Shown here one piece after another: positions 30,561-44,600 of a DNA stretch of 64,000 bases. How positions within the stretch are numbered: the stretch's first letter is position 1; each line of letters begins with the position of its first letter. Source of the stretch: Ischnura elegans. Its lineage: Eukaryota; Arthropoda; Insecta; Odonata; Coenagrionidae. Location of the stretch: the NCBI RefSeq assembly GCF_921293095.1, contig NW_025791658.1, forward strand, positions 682,001 through 746,000, read 5' to 3'. Position numbers and translations under genes: made by a program. Below the pieces are notes generated by a model, which worked only from the letters and a program-made list of their open reading frames with translations, made no database searches and was not told where the DNA came from.

Positions 30561-32656
30561 TTTGTGATCATTTTTAAGTAACTTGATAATTAATAGGAAT
30601 TAAAGGCAACAACATTTTAGATAAACGAAAGTTCTATGAACTTCTCCAACCAATTTTACATACAGTATAGTTTATGCAAATTACTGTTAAAAGGGGATAG
30701 TCCACAAGGACAAATAATTTACCCAAAACCTTTTTATCCTTTGCATATTTTTTCGCTGTATCAGAATGAGCGCAACAACACAACTAGCTTCCACGAGATC
30801 CATTGTAAACTGAGCTGAGAGGCAGCTTATACTTAATATCTAGAGCGCGGTAGCAAGCATCTCTTGTGTGAGTAAATTGTTCAGTTGCCGGTGATTAAAG
30901 TTGCCAGTACGCGGGGGCCCTAAGGCAAAACATTTCACTTTTGGTATCCATTTTCCCTGTCCAAATGCTACGATTGATAATCGTGAATTGTTATTACGAA
31001 AATTATGTAGAGTTTTGGAATATCCGTATTTTGGGTCGATAGCCATATCAGACCTTCATTTTTAATTTTGCACAGTTGGAGATTTATTTAATTTTAATGT
31101 GTCAGACGTTATACACGCACAATGAAAGAATTAAATCTGCGTGTAACAGATAATGCATTGAATAAAATGTATTTCCATAGTAGTAGAAAGCACAATTACC
31201 GTGTAAAACATCACGTACTTAGTTTGTCTATTTTGAACCGTTTAATCAGCTATTCAAGTAATGCGCGTCAATGAAATGACAAAACACTGTCGAGTAGCTC
31301 AAAGGAGGCGATTTGTAGCGCGTAACCAAGGCCCTTGTACCCCTTGTATATAAGGGCCATGGTAGCGCGTAACCTAGGAAACAGTTGGTTATTTCAAACA
31401 GAAGTTTCTAACAATTCAAATAGCTTATGCCGCCATTGCGTGACTTTCGCAGAAGTTGGTTAATTTTTGGTAAGTTGGAACAATTCAAGTATAAAAACAT
31501 TTTTTTCTTAAAAGTTATAAATGAACGCCGAGGAGCCAATCATGAAAACTAAGTATCGCGGGATGAATGACTTGAGGGTATTGCTGAACCGTACCCCGCT
31601 TTGACGGTTTTCGTGAAATTTTAATTGTATCTACTGAGTGTCATATGTTATTAATAACGTGGAAGTATTTTAGTTACATTGGTCCCTATACTCTCTTCGT
31701 GCCATTTACCTTCTTTGTGTGAGTAAATGCGCATTCATTCACGGTGTAGAGTTGGCAAATCTCAGCGGAAGCAGGCCCTTTTCCGAGTTTATATTCCCGA
31801 ACGAAATTTGAGAATAGTCGTCGTCGTAAAACGTATCTTTACGAAGTAGGAATCCCACTTTTTAATCACATACCTGCGAGTAATTCACGCTAATATTTTA
31901 AAGAATTTATTTTTTTTTAACTGATACCGTTGTTATCCACATCCACTCCCCGGGAAGTTTGACTTCCACCGAGCCAGTACTTCGTATTGTGTTTATTCTA
32001 AAGTTTCACTTTAAATATTATTGTGCTCTAATTCCATGTTAATATAATTAATTATCTTTTATGAATAGTTGGGAACCTCGTCAGTATCAGAGTCCAATCG
32101 TATTACATTATGATGGTATAGCAATGTGCCTTTATGTCAATATCATATTTAATGACTCTTATCGTCTGTTATAGAACATAATGATTAATACAGTATAAAA
32201 TTTTGTAAATGCTATAGCTATAATAATAAAATTAAGTGAAACATTACCAAGACTCTTTAAATATCTTTATCAATGCATAAAATTTTTAAATCATGTAGTA
32301 TTCACCACCTACCAGATGCTTGGCTATTCTTGCCTATCTCTGGGCATTATTGTGGAAAGCTGCATCAGAGGAGTGGTTGCTTCTTGTAACGTATCCCATT
32401 CTTTCAGTGTACGGAAAGTGCTTTTTATTTGGTAAGTACATGTGCATTAATCCAATCAAAATGATTTTGTTTGGTTCTCTTCACTCTTATTAAAATGATG
32501 CCTGTATTATTGATGCTAAAGTGTTCATTAATGTCATTGGTTATGTAATTGTGATGCAATTAATATTACAACACATTCTAAATGCATGAATGAAGTAACT
32601 TTTTCTATAGTGAAAATTAACTTATTTTTTTTAATCCTCAACTCTTTCTACTTCAG
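30561..32656. promoter_or_regulatory. Upstream region and probable 5' UTR of the PRDM9-like gene
   Basis: No other gene is seen. At 31,318-31,372 the near-repeat 'tagcgcgtaaccaaggccct' / 'tagcgcgtaacctaggaaac' brackets a hairpin-forming AAGGCCC...TATATAAGGGCC with a TATATAA core; it could be a promoter or a small repeat. A donor-like GTAAGT at about 32,432 preceded by unconserved sequence suggests a 5' UTR exon ending near 32,431 that is spliced to 32657. The transcription start is not determined. Confidence 0.35.
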
Positions 32657-32699
32657 ATTGATCACGATGAGCCGATCGAGAGGACGTAAATGCCAGAAA
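32657..32699 (+). CDS. PRDM9-like exon 1 (start codon)
   Basis: The acceptor CTACTTCAG precedes 10 untranslated bases and ATG at 32667. The exon encodes the basic peptide [11 protein letters not shown] and ends in phase 0 at a GTAATA donor. The start is chosen because it is the first ATG and the exon joins in frame to the next; an acceptor upstream implies a separate 5' UTR exon. An N-terminal exon encoding more protein upstream cannot be excluded, since the 10 bases before the ATG are open in that frame. Confidence 0.65.
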
Positions 32700-35600
32700 G
32701 TAATAATTTTGTAATTTATTATGCACTTGAGTGATTAGTTGCTGTTATGGTCTACTTTTTGTCTCACAAACTGATGATTTTGGCAATGATCTTTTCAGGT
32801 TGAGTTTGTTGAAACTGATGTAGAATATGTTGAGGAAACAGAGGAATTTTTGGGATTCACTACTGAGGATATTCAAAGGTATTTACGTGTTCTGTATTTC
32901 ATTAATACAGTAACTATACCATGAGCAAATTTTCAGGTGAAGGAATTTTGAATTTGTGTGACAGTAACATTGAGAAATAATAATAATTATGAAGAAGTGT
33001 TATTTTCTAATGTAAAACTAAGGCATTGTTGATATTGCAGGAGCTCGAGAGTTGCAGTTGCATTACGAAGGATTGTCAATGCTGTGACCAAATTTGTTAG
33101 CTCAAAATTTGAACAGATATCGAAACTCCTCACCAAAAGAACCAGTATGTGTATAGTAAATATTTTTATATAGCATAAAAATTAGGGAAATGTATCTTGA
33201 TGAAATGAAATAATGTGTTTTTATGCATGGAAAGTATTTTTAATTTCACAAGATTGGAAGGTTAGAATAGTTTGGATAAATTGAGCATTTCTCAGTTAGA
33301 CTTGCCCATGCGTTTGTATTTGAATGAGTATAACAGGATAAAATTGTGCTTTTGGTAGTGTTTTTTACGCAGTGAATAATGTATTCTGTATTTCTGTAAC
33401 AGAGAATGAGGATGCAAAGCCAGAAAGACGCTATCCGAAGCGAAGCTTGGCGCGTGTGAATTACAAAGAGGAAGAAGTGCCTGATGACGACGACTATATT
33501 TGTGAGTATTTATTTTTTCTTTTACATTTTTACCCATCATAAATTTAGTATATGAAATTGCCACGATGATGCAGTGTGTAGGAAGTCTCTTAATTATGTC
33601 CCTGTAAGTATGTTTCCAGTGTAGGCAGCCAACCATTTCTGTTGTGCACACAGCATTCCCAGCATTTTTGCCGATGGAATTTCTTTTCTTTCATTTATAT
33701 ATTTCTTATATACATTGATCTTATAAGATCTTCCATCAGCATACATGCTGATGAAAGCAACTTCAACTTTTTGGCTGGAATTCTACATTTTTATGAATCT
33801 GTATTGAAAATTGGCTCAATCATGAAATGGAAAATACGTAATTGCTATGGAAAAGTATGACATCAGGAATATAATAATTCTTTTTTATGCATCAGAATTA
33901 AAATATATTCTTCTCCATTCAACAGATTGCGATGACTGTCAGATGGAATGGGAAGGTGACTGTCCACATCACGGACCATTGACTATTGTTGAAGATGCTG
34001 AGGTAATGCCTAGTTTCTGCAACTTTTTTGAAAGTCTTAGTTAGCTAAACCTTATGTGCACTTGTTGTTCAATAGATGTATTCATAGATGAAGATTGTTG
34101 ATAGCATTTTAATTTGTAAGCATTCTTTGAAGGGGATTTTAAGCGTTCATATTCTAGAGAAGACTCGTTGAACAATACATAGTATTCTGTGTTACTTTGT
34201 TGAAACTCTTACTTGACTTAACATTATGTGAAGTCATACGATTGATAAAGATTGTTAACAGCATTTTGATTTGTAAGCATTCTTTAAAGGGGATTTTAAG
34301 CGTTCATATTCTAGAGAAGACTCGTTGAACAATGCATAGTATTCTGTGTTACTTTGTTGAAACTCTTACTTGACTTAACATTATGTGAAGTCAAACGATT
34401 GATAAAGATTGTGTACAGCATTTTGATTTGTAAGCATTTTATGAGTATGGCACATACAGATTCCATATGTGGAGTAAACACCTTGAGTTGTCAGCAGCAT
34501 GATTGGCTTTTTAAAAGTACTTTTTGACTACCTGTGGTTTATACAAGGGATGGTCAGAACCTTGGATCCTAATATCTATGGATAATGCCCTTCACCGGAT
34601 ACTTTGTATAAAAATTTGCTGAAGGCTTTGGATCTTGATCTGAAATTTTAATTGATGCTTCAGCAAATTCAGCGTCCTATAAGAGGGAATGAGAAGAGTT
34701 CCTATCCTCTCTTTGCATTCCCCATCTCTCTGCGATGCTTGTCCTACTCACGAACCATTTTGTTTAAAATCTCGCTAGAGGTTATTAAATAGAATTACAA
34801 CTGCGGAAAATTTTAAGGCAAAGTACCTACTATTGGCAATTGTGACTCTTCTCAAGAGATAGAACAACCAATAGGGGAATCTCAGTGACGTTTGATAATA
34901 ACCACGTCAAAAGTAATTACGTACGTGGCATATGTCAAAAAACTACCTCAGCCCTCCATTAGCACGTGCCTCTGATTTTTTTTACTTTCCTAGACCACAC
35001 AGGCCATAAATCATTATCCTCAAAGTAAAATATCAAGTTATACAAGAACAATGGAAATGTGTTTCAGCCCAACCCAATCTCGTACACTGACCTTTTTTTC
35101 CTACCTGCTTCAATTCTCCTTTTCTGGAAGAAAAATGCTAGGTGAGTGTCTTACTTGGGCTAAAGCTATCTCAATAACTTTCGGCAATTGTATACCATGC
35201 ATGAGATTCTAAAAAGAATGTGACCAAACACGACGCATTTCTGAGGGTTTACGTTCTTTAAGCTCTAATTGATTGACTCAAAGTTTTTTAGTTACAACAG
35301 GACTATCCCAATAATCAAAATTGTGCTGAAAGACGATAGTCAGTATGTGATGAGAAAGTGATAAATTTCGAGGAATAACTTTGTGAGGAAAAGTAGTGTA
35401 CAATCAATCAGTTTATCCGTAGATTGATACCAAATTTAATTGCCATCCCAAGCGGAAGTTTTGATCCTGAGGGTCTAAAATTTGTTTTAAAATATAACGT
35501 GAAAGCCTATAAAAATGATTTTTAATTATTTAAAATATTAAAATGTGTATAAAAATCAAAATAGCATTCCTTTGATTGTGTTTACAGTCGGATTCAAAAG

Positions 35601-38600
35601 CATTGCAATGATTGAGGTGGCACCACGTATGCTGTAGTTTGGAAATTTAGTCTCGGTATATTCTATTGTTCCATTGGGAGGGAAATTTTGAACGACATTC
35701 CCATCTTCCACAGTATTTTCATTAGAACATCATTAAAGGGAAATGAATATGGGATACGTGCAATGTTTAATACCACAGAAGTTGTACAGCTCGTGATAGA
35801 TAATAAATCCACCTCCTAAGCGTAAATATATTCTCTCCCGTAAATAGGGTGGTTTCCTTTATCAAAGAAAACAAAAGGCATTGATTGCGATTCGTTACCC
35901 ACCATTATAGTGTATTCATAATATACAAATTATTTGGTTTTAGAAATCCCAGTTTAGACGAATGTTAATGGTCAATTTTAACCGCATTTGAAAAAGGCCA
36001 GATTGGCGCCCATGCGAAGCCACTCCACGTGACGTCACGGGGACCTTGTTTCTATACGAGTAGCCAGGAGTTACATAATCTGAGATTACCGATGAATGCA
36101 TGAGGCACAGAGCTCAGGGAAACATGTCTTAATAATCACCTATTAAAACTGGCTTAGGTCGGAAAGTTTTCCTCGTTTGATAAGGTATTAATTATACTTA
36201 TTTAAGCCAAGCGCTACCATCTAGCATGGTACTCTGCTACCTGCTAGCATCCTGCGTCGTATCAGCACTCAGAGCCTCGCCCCAAGGTCACCTCACTTGC
36301 GGCAGCAGTAACCAGAACGACGTCACATGGGAGTTTTCCCGGCAATCATACTTACCTGTCGCGTTTTCGCGCGCTTGAAAATTTTCACTTTTCATTTAAT
36401 CGTGAAAAATAGATATCGTCATTTAATCGTCTTAATGCGTGAAATATGTATTCCAGGAGTAATAATCTTTCGATTTAGGCAATAAAAAAATAAAAGGAAA
36501 CCACTCTATTGGACGATCCGTTGAAGTATATTTTCTTAACACTGAATTTTTTCTGTGAGGGATAGCTAATATAACACATACATAAAATATCCACTGTAAT
36601 ATCACAGTAAATAATGCCACTGGATGTTCATATTCACTTTGATTTAGTAACATTGGATGACAAGTTTGTTCCCTTACATGCCTTGTTTGTGAGTGAGTTG
36701 GCCTAGTGGTAATTGAGAGGATAATGATTACCATCTGAATTTGGTGATTCGAAGCTCTTCGGAGAAATTTTTTTTTCAGATGCATAGTATTGCAGTAGCA
36801 TATTTTTATTATTCACGTTAACGCATAGTTATTTAATTAAACACTGCTTTTGATGTAAAATTTTGGATGGCGAAAATTAGTTTTTTTGTTTTCTGCAGAT
36901 ATCATTATTCATTATTGCAGAAATCTCAATGCACAAATTATGTGGAAATATTTCACTCAGGTATTCTTTTCATCAAGTCCTTTTCCGTATAAGCCGAATG
37001 CTCTATTGTCTTCAATAATATTAAGACACTCACGAGACCCTTTTTACTGATGGAACCGAGTCGGTGAAAACTTGGAAGGTTGGCACATGAACAAACCTGC
37101 ATCCTTTACCTTCACAGCATCAAGAGCTGACTAGGGTGGACGAGGACACAACTGAGCTACCAAATCTGGAGTCAAACTCCAGGAGCAAATGAGATGCGTA
37201 TCATGAGATATATGGTGAGTCCAAATATGAATCTAAACATAGCAAAAACCTCGCCAAGGAACCCGAAAGAAAACACTCCAACGGCTGCATGGCTCATTTC
37301 TGTGGGGATGTGAGTTTCCTCATTGCATTCCATCCGCTCCTCTTAATTTCGATTGGGCATTCAATCTTGTAGTTTGACTCCAGGTTCGGTAGCTCAGTTT
37401 CGTCCGCGTCCGTCCTCGTTGGCTCTTGGTGCCGTGAAGGCAAAGGATGCAGGTTGCTTCATGTGCCAACCTTCCAAGTTTTCAACGACCCAGCCCATGA
37501 AATTGAGTGTGTGTAGTTAGTGTCTACATGTTATTGAAAATGACAGAACATCCGGGTAATATGGAAATGGATTTGATGGAGAAGAATACCTGACTGAAAT
37601 ATTTTCCATAAAACAAAAAATGACTATCTGCCATTCAAAACTTTATAATGACGGTAGTGGTTAGTATGCATTAAAGTGGATGAGAAAAATATGTTACTGC
37701 CATGCTATCTATCTGAAAAAAAAATATTACAGAGAGATTTAAACCAATCAAGTCATAATTCTAATATGGTATGTCTTCTGCTTTACCGCTAGGCCAACTC
37801 ACTCACTCATTCCAACGGTGTTTCATCACGAGCTTTGCTAAAGCATGCAAGGGAATGGACTAGTCTTCTAGTGCCACTAAATCAAACTGAATTTTGACAT
37901 CCAGTGGCATTTTTACTGTGATATTGCAGTGGATATTTTATAAATATTTGTTATGTTTGTTATGTCTCATCGTTAAGCTTCAGCATTAATTATAAGAAAA
38001 TATACATCGAGGGATCAGATAATTTTTGAGAGAAAGAATGTTGACGTTCAGAGGTGAATATTTTATATAGCAAGAGCTGCACAATATGTATAACCACTAC
38101 ACATATCCCGCATACATCTCCCTTTAATGATGCTCTGATAAAAATATTGCGGGAGATGGGAATAATGTTTAATATTCCCTCCTACAAGTACAATAGAAAA
38201 TACCGAAAGTCAGATGCCAAACTGTGGCGAAAGTGGAATTAATAACATCAATGACGCTTCTTCATTGGTTGCAATACTTTTGGATCTGACTGTACCTAGA
38301 AGAAACTTGAATATGTAATTACTTCCTCCTATGGGAGGCAATTAATTAAAAATGCATTTGGATCTGAAAATATCCGAAGATCTGACACCTGGGGCCTTAT
38401 TCACGAAGGCCTCGATATTGTCGAATCCTCGAAAATGTCGAGGCGGCGACGTTCAAGCCTCGACGTTTCCGTAAGTTGCAATTCACGAAGCTTATTGTCG
38501 CCGTTTCGAGGCCGCGCCAGACGGAAAAAAATCGAGGCGACGTAGGCCTCGACAATTATTCCGAGTCTTGTTGATCCTCGATTTACAAGGAGTGCAACTG

Positions 38601-41600
38601 CAGCTGGCATCTTTAGAAGTTCATAGTTCAATATTTGACGTACGTACGACGGTGATCACGGTCTTATTTCATATATTTAAGAAGGCAAAATAGGTATAAT
38701 GATACGTATAGTTGTATAATTTTATAATATGATTATTCCAAAAACCGAAGTTTCATACGGTTGTTTTGTGAGCTATCACCTGTGAACTAGCCTTTCAGTT
38801 ATTTTCTATGAAGAATCGTGATTAAATATTCGCCACCACGAGTCACAATAGAACTATATTTTTATAGCGGATTTCACAGCCCCTAAATTTTTGGAGATAG
38901 GCAATACTCATGAATTCCCGAGAACTGATTTTGGGTTGTGTTCGCTCGTGTTGAATTTGTGATTATTATTAGGGGTCGTGTTCTTCATTCTGTTGTATGT
39001 TAGCTCTGTTTTCTGCTGTCGGTGGTCGATGTAGCTATGCTGGAAAAGAGGAAAATCTCTGTAGTACAATTCTCTCCACTCAATTGCTTATTACTAGCGA
39101 GCTACTCAATTGAGGCTTATTTTTTTTTACCAATAAGCTTGCTCGCCAACATCGGAGCAACTTTTCGATGTAAATGAATGTGTTTGTATTTAACAGTGCG
39201 TGGTTATTCTCTTCGAACTTCATCATTTATAGAGTACCGAGTACGTTATGTACGTATATATGGGTAGTATGATATTACAATTTTACATATTGTGTTCATA
39301 ATATTCGTTCATGATATTGTGCATAGCCTTTCAATTCATTGGCTTCATTGGTACTATCTTGTGATACCGTGTGGACTATAAATTATTGTTTTCATTGTGT
39401 ATCAATTTCCTGATGTTGCATTTTTTTATGACCGTGTACCATATCATAAATCCTATAGTGTTAATTATGTTTCACTGATACTTTCCTAAGCTATTAAGTG
39501 ACGATCATTGTGAGATATATTTGCGTCACTCGTAGGCATTGCTAAGGCTTTATATAAATTTCTCTGGAGTGTAATTGATAAGAATACCCTTGCATACTCA
39601 GAGGTTTTCACTAAGGATTAAGATTTGCAAGATTTGAGAGGAAGTACCACTCTTTTGAATGATGAAACAGAAATCATTGTACAGTATGAATGTTTGCACA
39701 GGTTTTTAATTAATATTTTATTTGATAAGAATGTAATCAATGCACTCGGTGCATATAACATGTAAATATGAGCTCAGTTTTGAATGATATATGATCTGAA
39801 TTATCATTAGAATCAGAACTTAGATTTAGTACGGGGAAAAACAAAGATATTGAAGCGGGATAGGCTGCAGGATACATAAATAGGCAAGTAAGAATATTGT
39901 TCGGGTGACATCATGTAATATAAGTGATGGTTTTATTTATTTTTTAATGCTTAGCTGATAAATTGATACTCAATTATGAATAATAAGTTTTTATTCTAAA
40001 TGATTAGTGTTCTAGCATGACATGCATATTGCTAATTTTTTCATGCTCCTATCTATTGCAAACTTATGAGAAGGCTGAAAGTAATGATGATGTATTTAAA
40101 GTTGATTAAGCATTTATAACCACCCTTCATGAACTTCTGTAGCAAATAATGGGTGATGATATCGCCCTAATTTGGCTACGGAAGGGAAGAAATTTAAGGA
40201 ATAGAGGGGGATATGTACCTTTTGAAATGCCTGATGAAGCTTTGATGGGGATGTATATACTATCAAAGAAATTTTAAGCGTCTTTTTAATTTCTGAAGCA
40301 ACTACATTTTTTAATTTAAGCAAATCAATTTTCTTTATGAAGTAGGTACTTTGCACTCTCCACTTTCATGGCCAAGGGTCATATCAAAAGTCAGCTGGCA
40401 GTGACAGTAATTTAGGTTTGAGCCAAAGTTCAATAAGATGCTTTATGGATGCGTTGACTGAAGCTATTAACTCCTTTAATATGGTTGCCAATTGGTTACC
40501 TTTCCTAGCTAGGGAGAGCAGAGAAAAGAAGGGAGGTGTGTCAAGAGTTAGTTCAAATACTTTGTTGATCTTGTAAAAATTATTTAATGAGCAAATTTAC
40601 CAGGATCGTTGTGCCAGTGTAAAGTCATATGAGATACATGTTTTCAAAGTTTAAGGAGATAGAAAATACTGTTAAAGCATGTTTTTGTAATTTATGTGGA
40701 GTAGATTAATGTAGTCTCACAAAATTTGCCTGTAACAATTCATACTTTGAAAATTATGTTAGTTCCTTCATCTAGATTTGAAAAAAGATATAACACCATG
40801 ATAAATTTTGTGTACCACAATTATTTTACAGGAATTACAGAGAATCTAGGTTCCCTGGAGTAGTTGGCTTTGTTGATGGAACTCATGTTTCTATAAGGGC
40901 TCCTTCTACCAACACATATATGTAAATAGAAGGGAAGGGTATGCCCATTCAATAAATAACACGATTGAAAACATTTAGTTAATCTTTGTATGCCCAGATC
41001 ATTATGTACTGGATTAATTCATTATATAGATAATTTTTTCACCAACTTGAATAAAATTAGTGTTCACCTTTCTATAAATATGTGATAGTGACCTTATGAT
41101 ACTAAACTGTGTCTCAAGATTCTCTTGAAGCTCTCATGATTCGTATGTCTGGGGCCATAGTGAAGCTCACGATGAAATGAGAAGGGTATTGGAGAGCGGT
41201 GTTAGGTCAGAACATGTAATTGAGTAAGTCTTGATAATAAATTATTATTTCAACCAATTCTTACATAAAAATAATAGAATGATATAGTTCTAACAGCACT
41301 CTGGACAGACAACTATTACATTTCTGCTTTCAGTACAGCCTTTTGTAAAGGTTAAAGTTAATTTTGCATCACAAACACAAAGCTCGATCCACTGTTGAGA
41401 GGTGAATTGGAGCAATTCAAAATTGCTTTAGATGTCTTTTAAAACACCATCTTTTGCACTATAGCTCTACTCTAAGGCTGATAGAATAATAACAGCATGC
41501 TGCATACTACATAACATGTGTGTGAGAGGAGGGGTACCTCTCCCTCAGCATATACAGGGACATGATAAACCCCTCCCTGCTCCAAACCCCCCTATTATCC

Positions 41601-44600
41601 AAGAAAGAGAGTTAATTCATGAGGCACAAACGGGTGAAAAGGAATAATATTACGGATTGATAGTTAGACCATACTTAATAATATTTACAAGGGATATTAA
41701 TTGACTGTTCATGCATTGCAATTACATCATTTTCTTTTGGAAAATAGACGCATATAAGAAAATTACAATAAAATTTATTTCGTGAAATCATGAGCCTGAT
41801 GTCTCTATAGCCATTAAAATATACCATTATGTGATAATGAAAACTTACCAAAGGTTTAAAAAAAAAGGCTTTTGAGAAATGCATGCGATTTACAGGTTAG
41901 GTCCACATATTTACCTAATGTAGTCATAAAACTAATAGAATAGTCATAGCAGGGTAAGGTGTTATCATTATTATTAGATCATTAAGAGACTATCTTTTTG
42001 CATAAATTGGGATTGGTATTGTCAACAACACAACATTTGCATATAGAATATTTTATTGAAGCAAATGATATACATACAAATGAATTCATTTTTGCCCTCC
42101 TCTGGCTACGTATGTGACAAAAAATCAATAATTTAACCTTTTATGATTAAAAGATGAATGTAAATTTCAATGTTATGATATGAATTTATAATGATATTAT
42201 TTAAACAATCTTCTACACTCATTTATCTTATTTCCACATGCAGGTAAATTAATTATTTATAGTTCACTCAGTTAATCTCATCAATTAAAGTTGAAAACTC
42301 TGAGGGTCCCTCAGAAGAACAACATACTTCTTTACTCGCCAAAGCTAGGAGCAATTTGTGATGAAGAATCATATTTTATGCCTAATTACTACTTTATCTG
42401 GGCTTGACTATCTGTGTTTGTAGAGAAGTACTTGTCCCAGCACAAGCGAAGAAAGATGGTCCCTTCCCACCTGCCCACTAGGGGTGGAAGTATGGTGGGC
42501 TAGGGGTATCATATACAACCTCCCACACCAAGGCCTCAGTTAAATATTTCACTGTCCTCAGAATCTCTCTTCCCTGTTGATGATTTTATTGATATTCTGC
42601 ATTCAACCCTGCTCCCAGCATAATCTTTTACCTAGGAATGCTTTAAAATATTGATTTTAATGAGAACAAAATTTGCTGGAGGAATTTCATTTCATTTTTC
42701 ATGAAGTTGGATGCATTACATTTAATATTGAATTAAAATCGCACACTTTTCACTGGCATCCTATACCATGTGGCAGGTCATCATAATATGTACTGATATT
42801 TCTTTCATAGTGTCTGCCAAACTAGTTACAGCTGTAACCTTTGCCTTGCTCTGCTATGCCCTTTCTTTTGATGTCATACCCATTATAATTGGAAAACCAT
42901 CTGCAAAAATAATAGCCATGTTCTATAATAATCTGAAGTTTTTCATGTAATTATTACCCCCAGTGCCTTAAAAAAATGTTATAACGTCATGTATTATCTA
43001 ATATCTCAATCATAGATTGTTCTTGGATTATGCCTTGATACAAAAATACATAATAATATTAACTAATGATTGTTCATGAGTTGTAAGGCAACATGACAAT
43101 AATTCTATTGCAATAGCAGCCAAGTAATTAGAGATATTTTTGTCCCCTATTTACCTATTATATCTGTAATTAATATTTCCTACAATGTGTAGATAGCTGC
43201 TTCCTTTCTCTGGCCCTTATATGGCACTTGGAGGATTTGGGTAAGGAAGGGCTGCAGGGGAATGATTCTCTTCTGCTGGGAACGTTTTTAAGGTTGAAGC
43301 CAATGGTTATATTTCAATGTGCTTGGTAATTGTATTTGCAACTGCTAATACGTATATGGCTTTGGATAAATTCAAAATTTACAGGGATTTGGAATAGAAG
43401 TAGGTGGGATTCAGTTGAAACCACAAATATTTTAAAGGAGTTAATTGGAACTGCCACTGGGTGCTCCCATATGAGGCATCTCCCTCTGCTTATTCTAGAT
43501 GTGCCTTTAGGAGACTCATACTCTTGTCACTCGACTCTCACCGAGTAAAATGTAAAAGTGCGCATCAATTAATGTGCATTTAATTCATGTTTAGCTAATT
43601 TTAGTTCTAATGAACTAGTTTGTAACTATTATATGATATCGCTACGTCTTATTCTGTATAATATATTGGTAATTAGGTCCACATATTTACCTAAAACCTT
43701 GTTGAAGAACTTATTCTATTACTTTGCATTTGAGGAAAATCGTTGATGCTTACAATATACAAAGTTACGGTAAAGTTCGCAAAGATTATCAAGCATTGGG
43801 GTGAGAAAGTTGAATAACACGCATCATTTTCTTATATAAGAAAAAATGTACGTCAACACTAGTTTATAATAACTACCCCAATTATTATGTTTGAAACAAT
43901 CAACCATTCATCCAAAATCTATGAAAATGTGTTTCAATTGGTTTCCCTAATCATTGAATATCAGCGGAAAAACATTCAGACTTACTTCTCTTTTCGGAAT
44001 CCAATTGAAGTTCGAGCGAGAAGTCTTGGGAAAAAGAAGAGCATCGAATATCAATCCCTCGATAATCCATGACGTCACAAGCGTGAATTTAGCCCACCTT
44101 TTAAATTCATCGAGTCCTCGATTTTCGCTTCGTGAATAGCACGGAACGCGATTTCCTGATCCTCGACATTGTCGCCTCGACGGCTTATCATTGTCGAGGC
44201 GACATTTCCGATTTGTTCCTGAATAAGGCCCCTGAATTAAAGTAAGTAAGTAGCACCTGACGTGCTTCAGTTGTAATGTGCTGTACTAGCAGGACTGATG
44301 CAGTACTGCATCAGCTCTGTATGTTTACTGGGCACCTGCCCATCACTCGTGCCACAAATAACCTCGGCTGTTGGTTGCCTTCTCTAAATATATCATATCT
44401 TAGCCACTATTTTGGGTCATTTATCATAGGTATTCATCTTCTTGGAAAAGGAAAATTTTAAATTCCGTAAGGGGGAAACTTCAAAATTAGATGAGTCACT
44501 TTGGGCCAGTTTTATGATGTCTGGTTAAAATTTTGGGGAGCATGAAAACTGGAGTTAACACATCCTTGTTTTGGAGATAATGATTTTAACGAAACATTAT

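Noticed and set aside
30561-32656. A KRAB-encoding exon upstream of the PRDM9-like start
   Set aside because: Reading all frames gave no KRAB-like block between 30.5 and 32.66 kb; it may still lie elsewhere, but nothing here supports it.
38401-38631. Minus-strand 76-codon open frame at the Harbinger left end
   Set aside because: It coincides with the subterminal TCGAGGC repeats and is on the strand opposite to the transposase.
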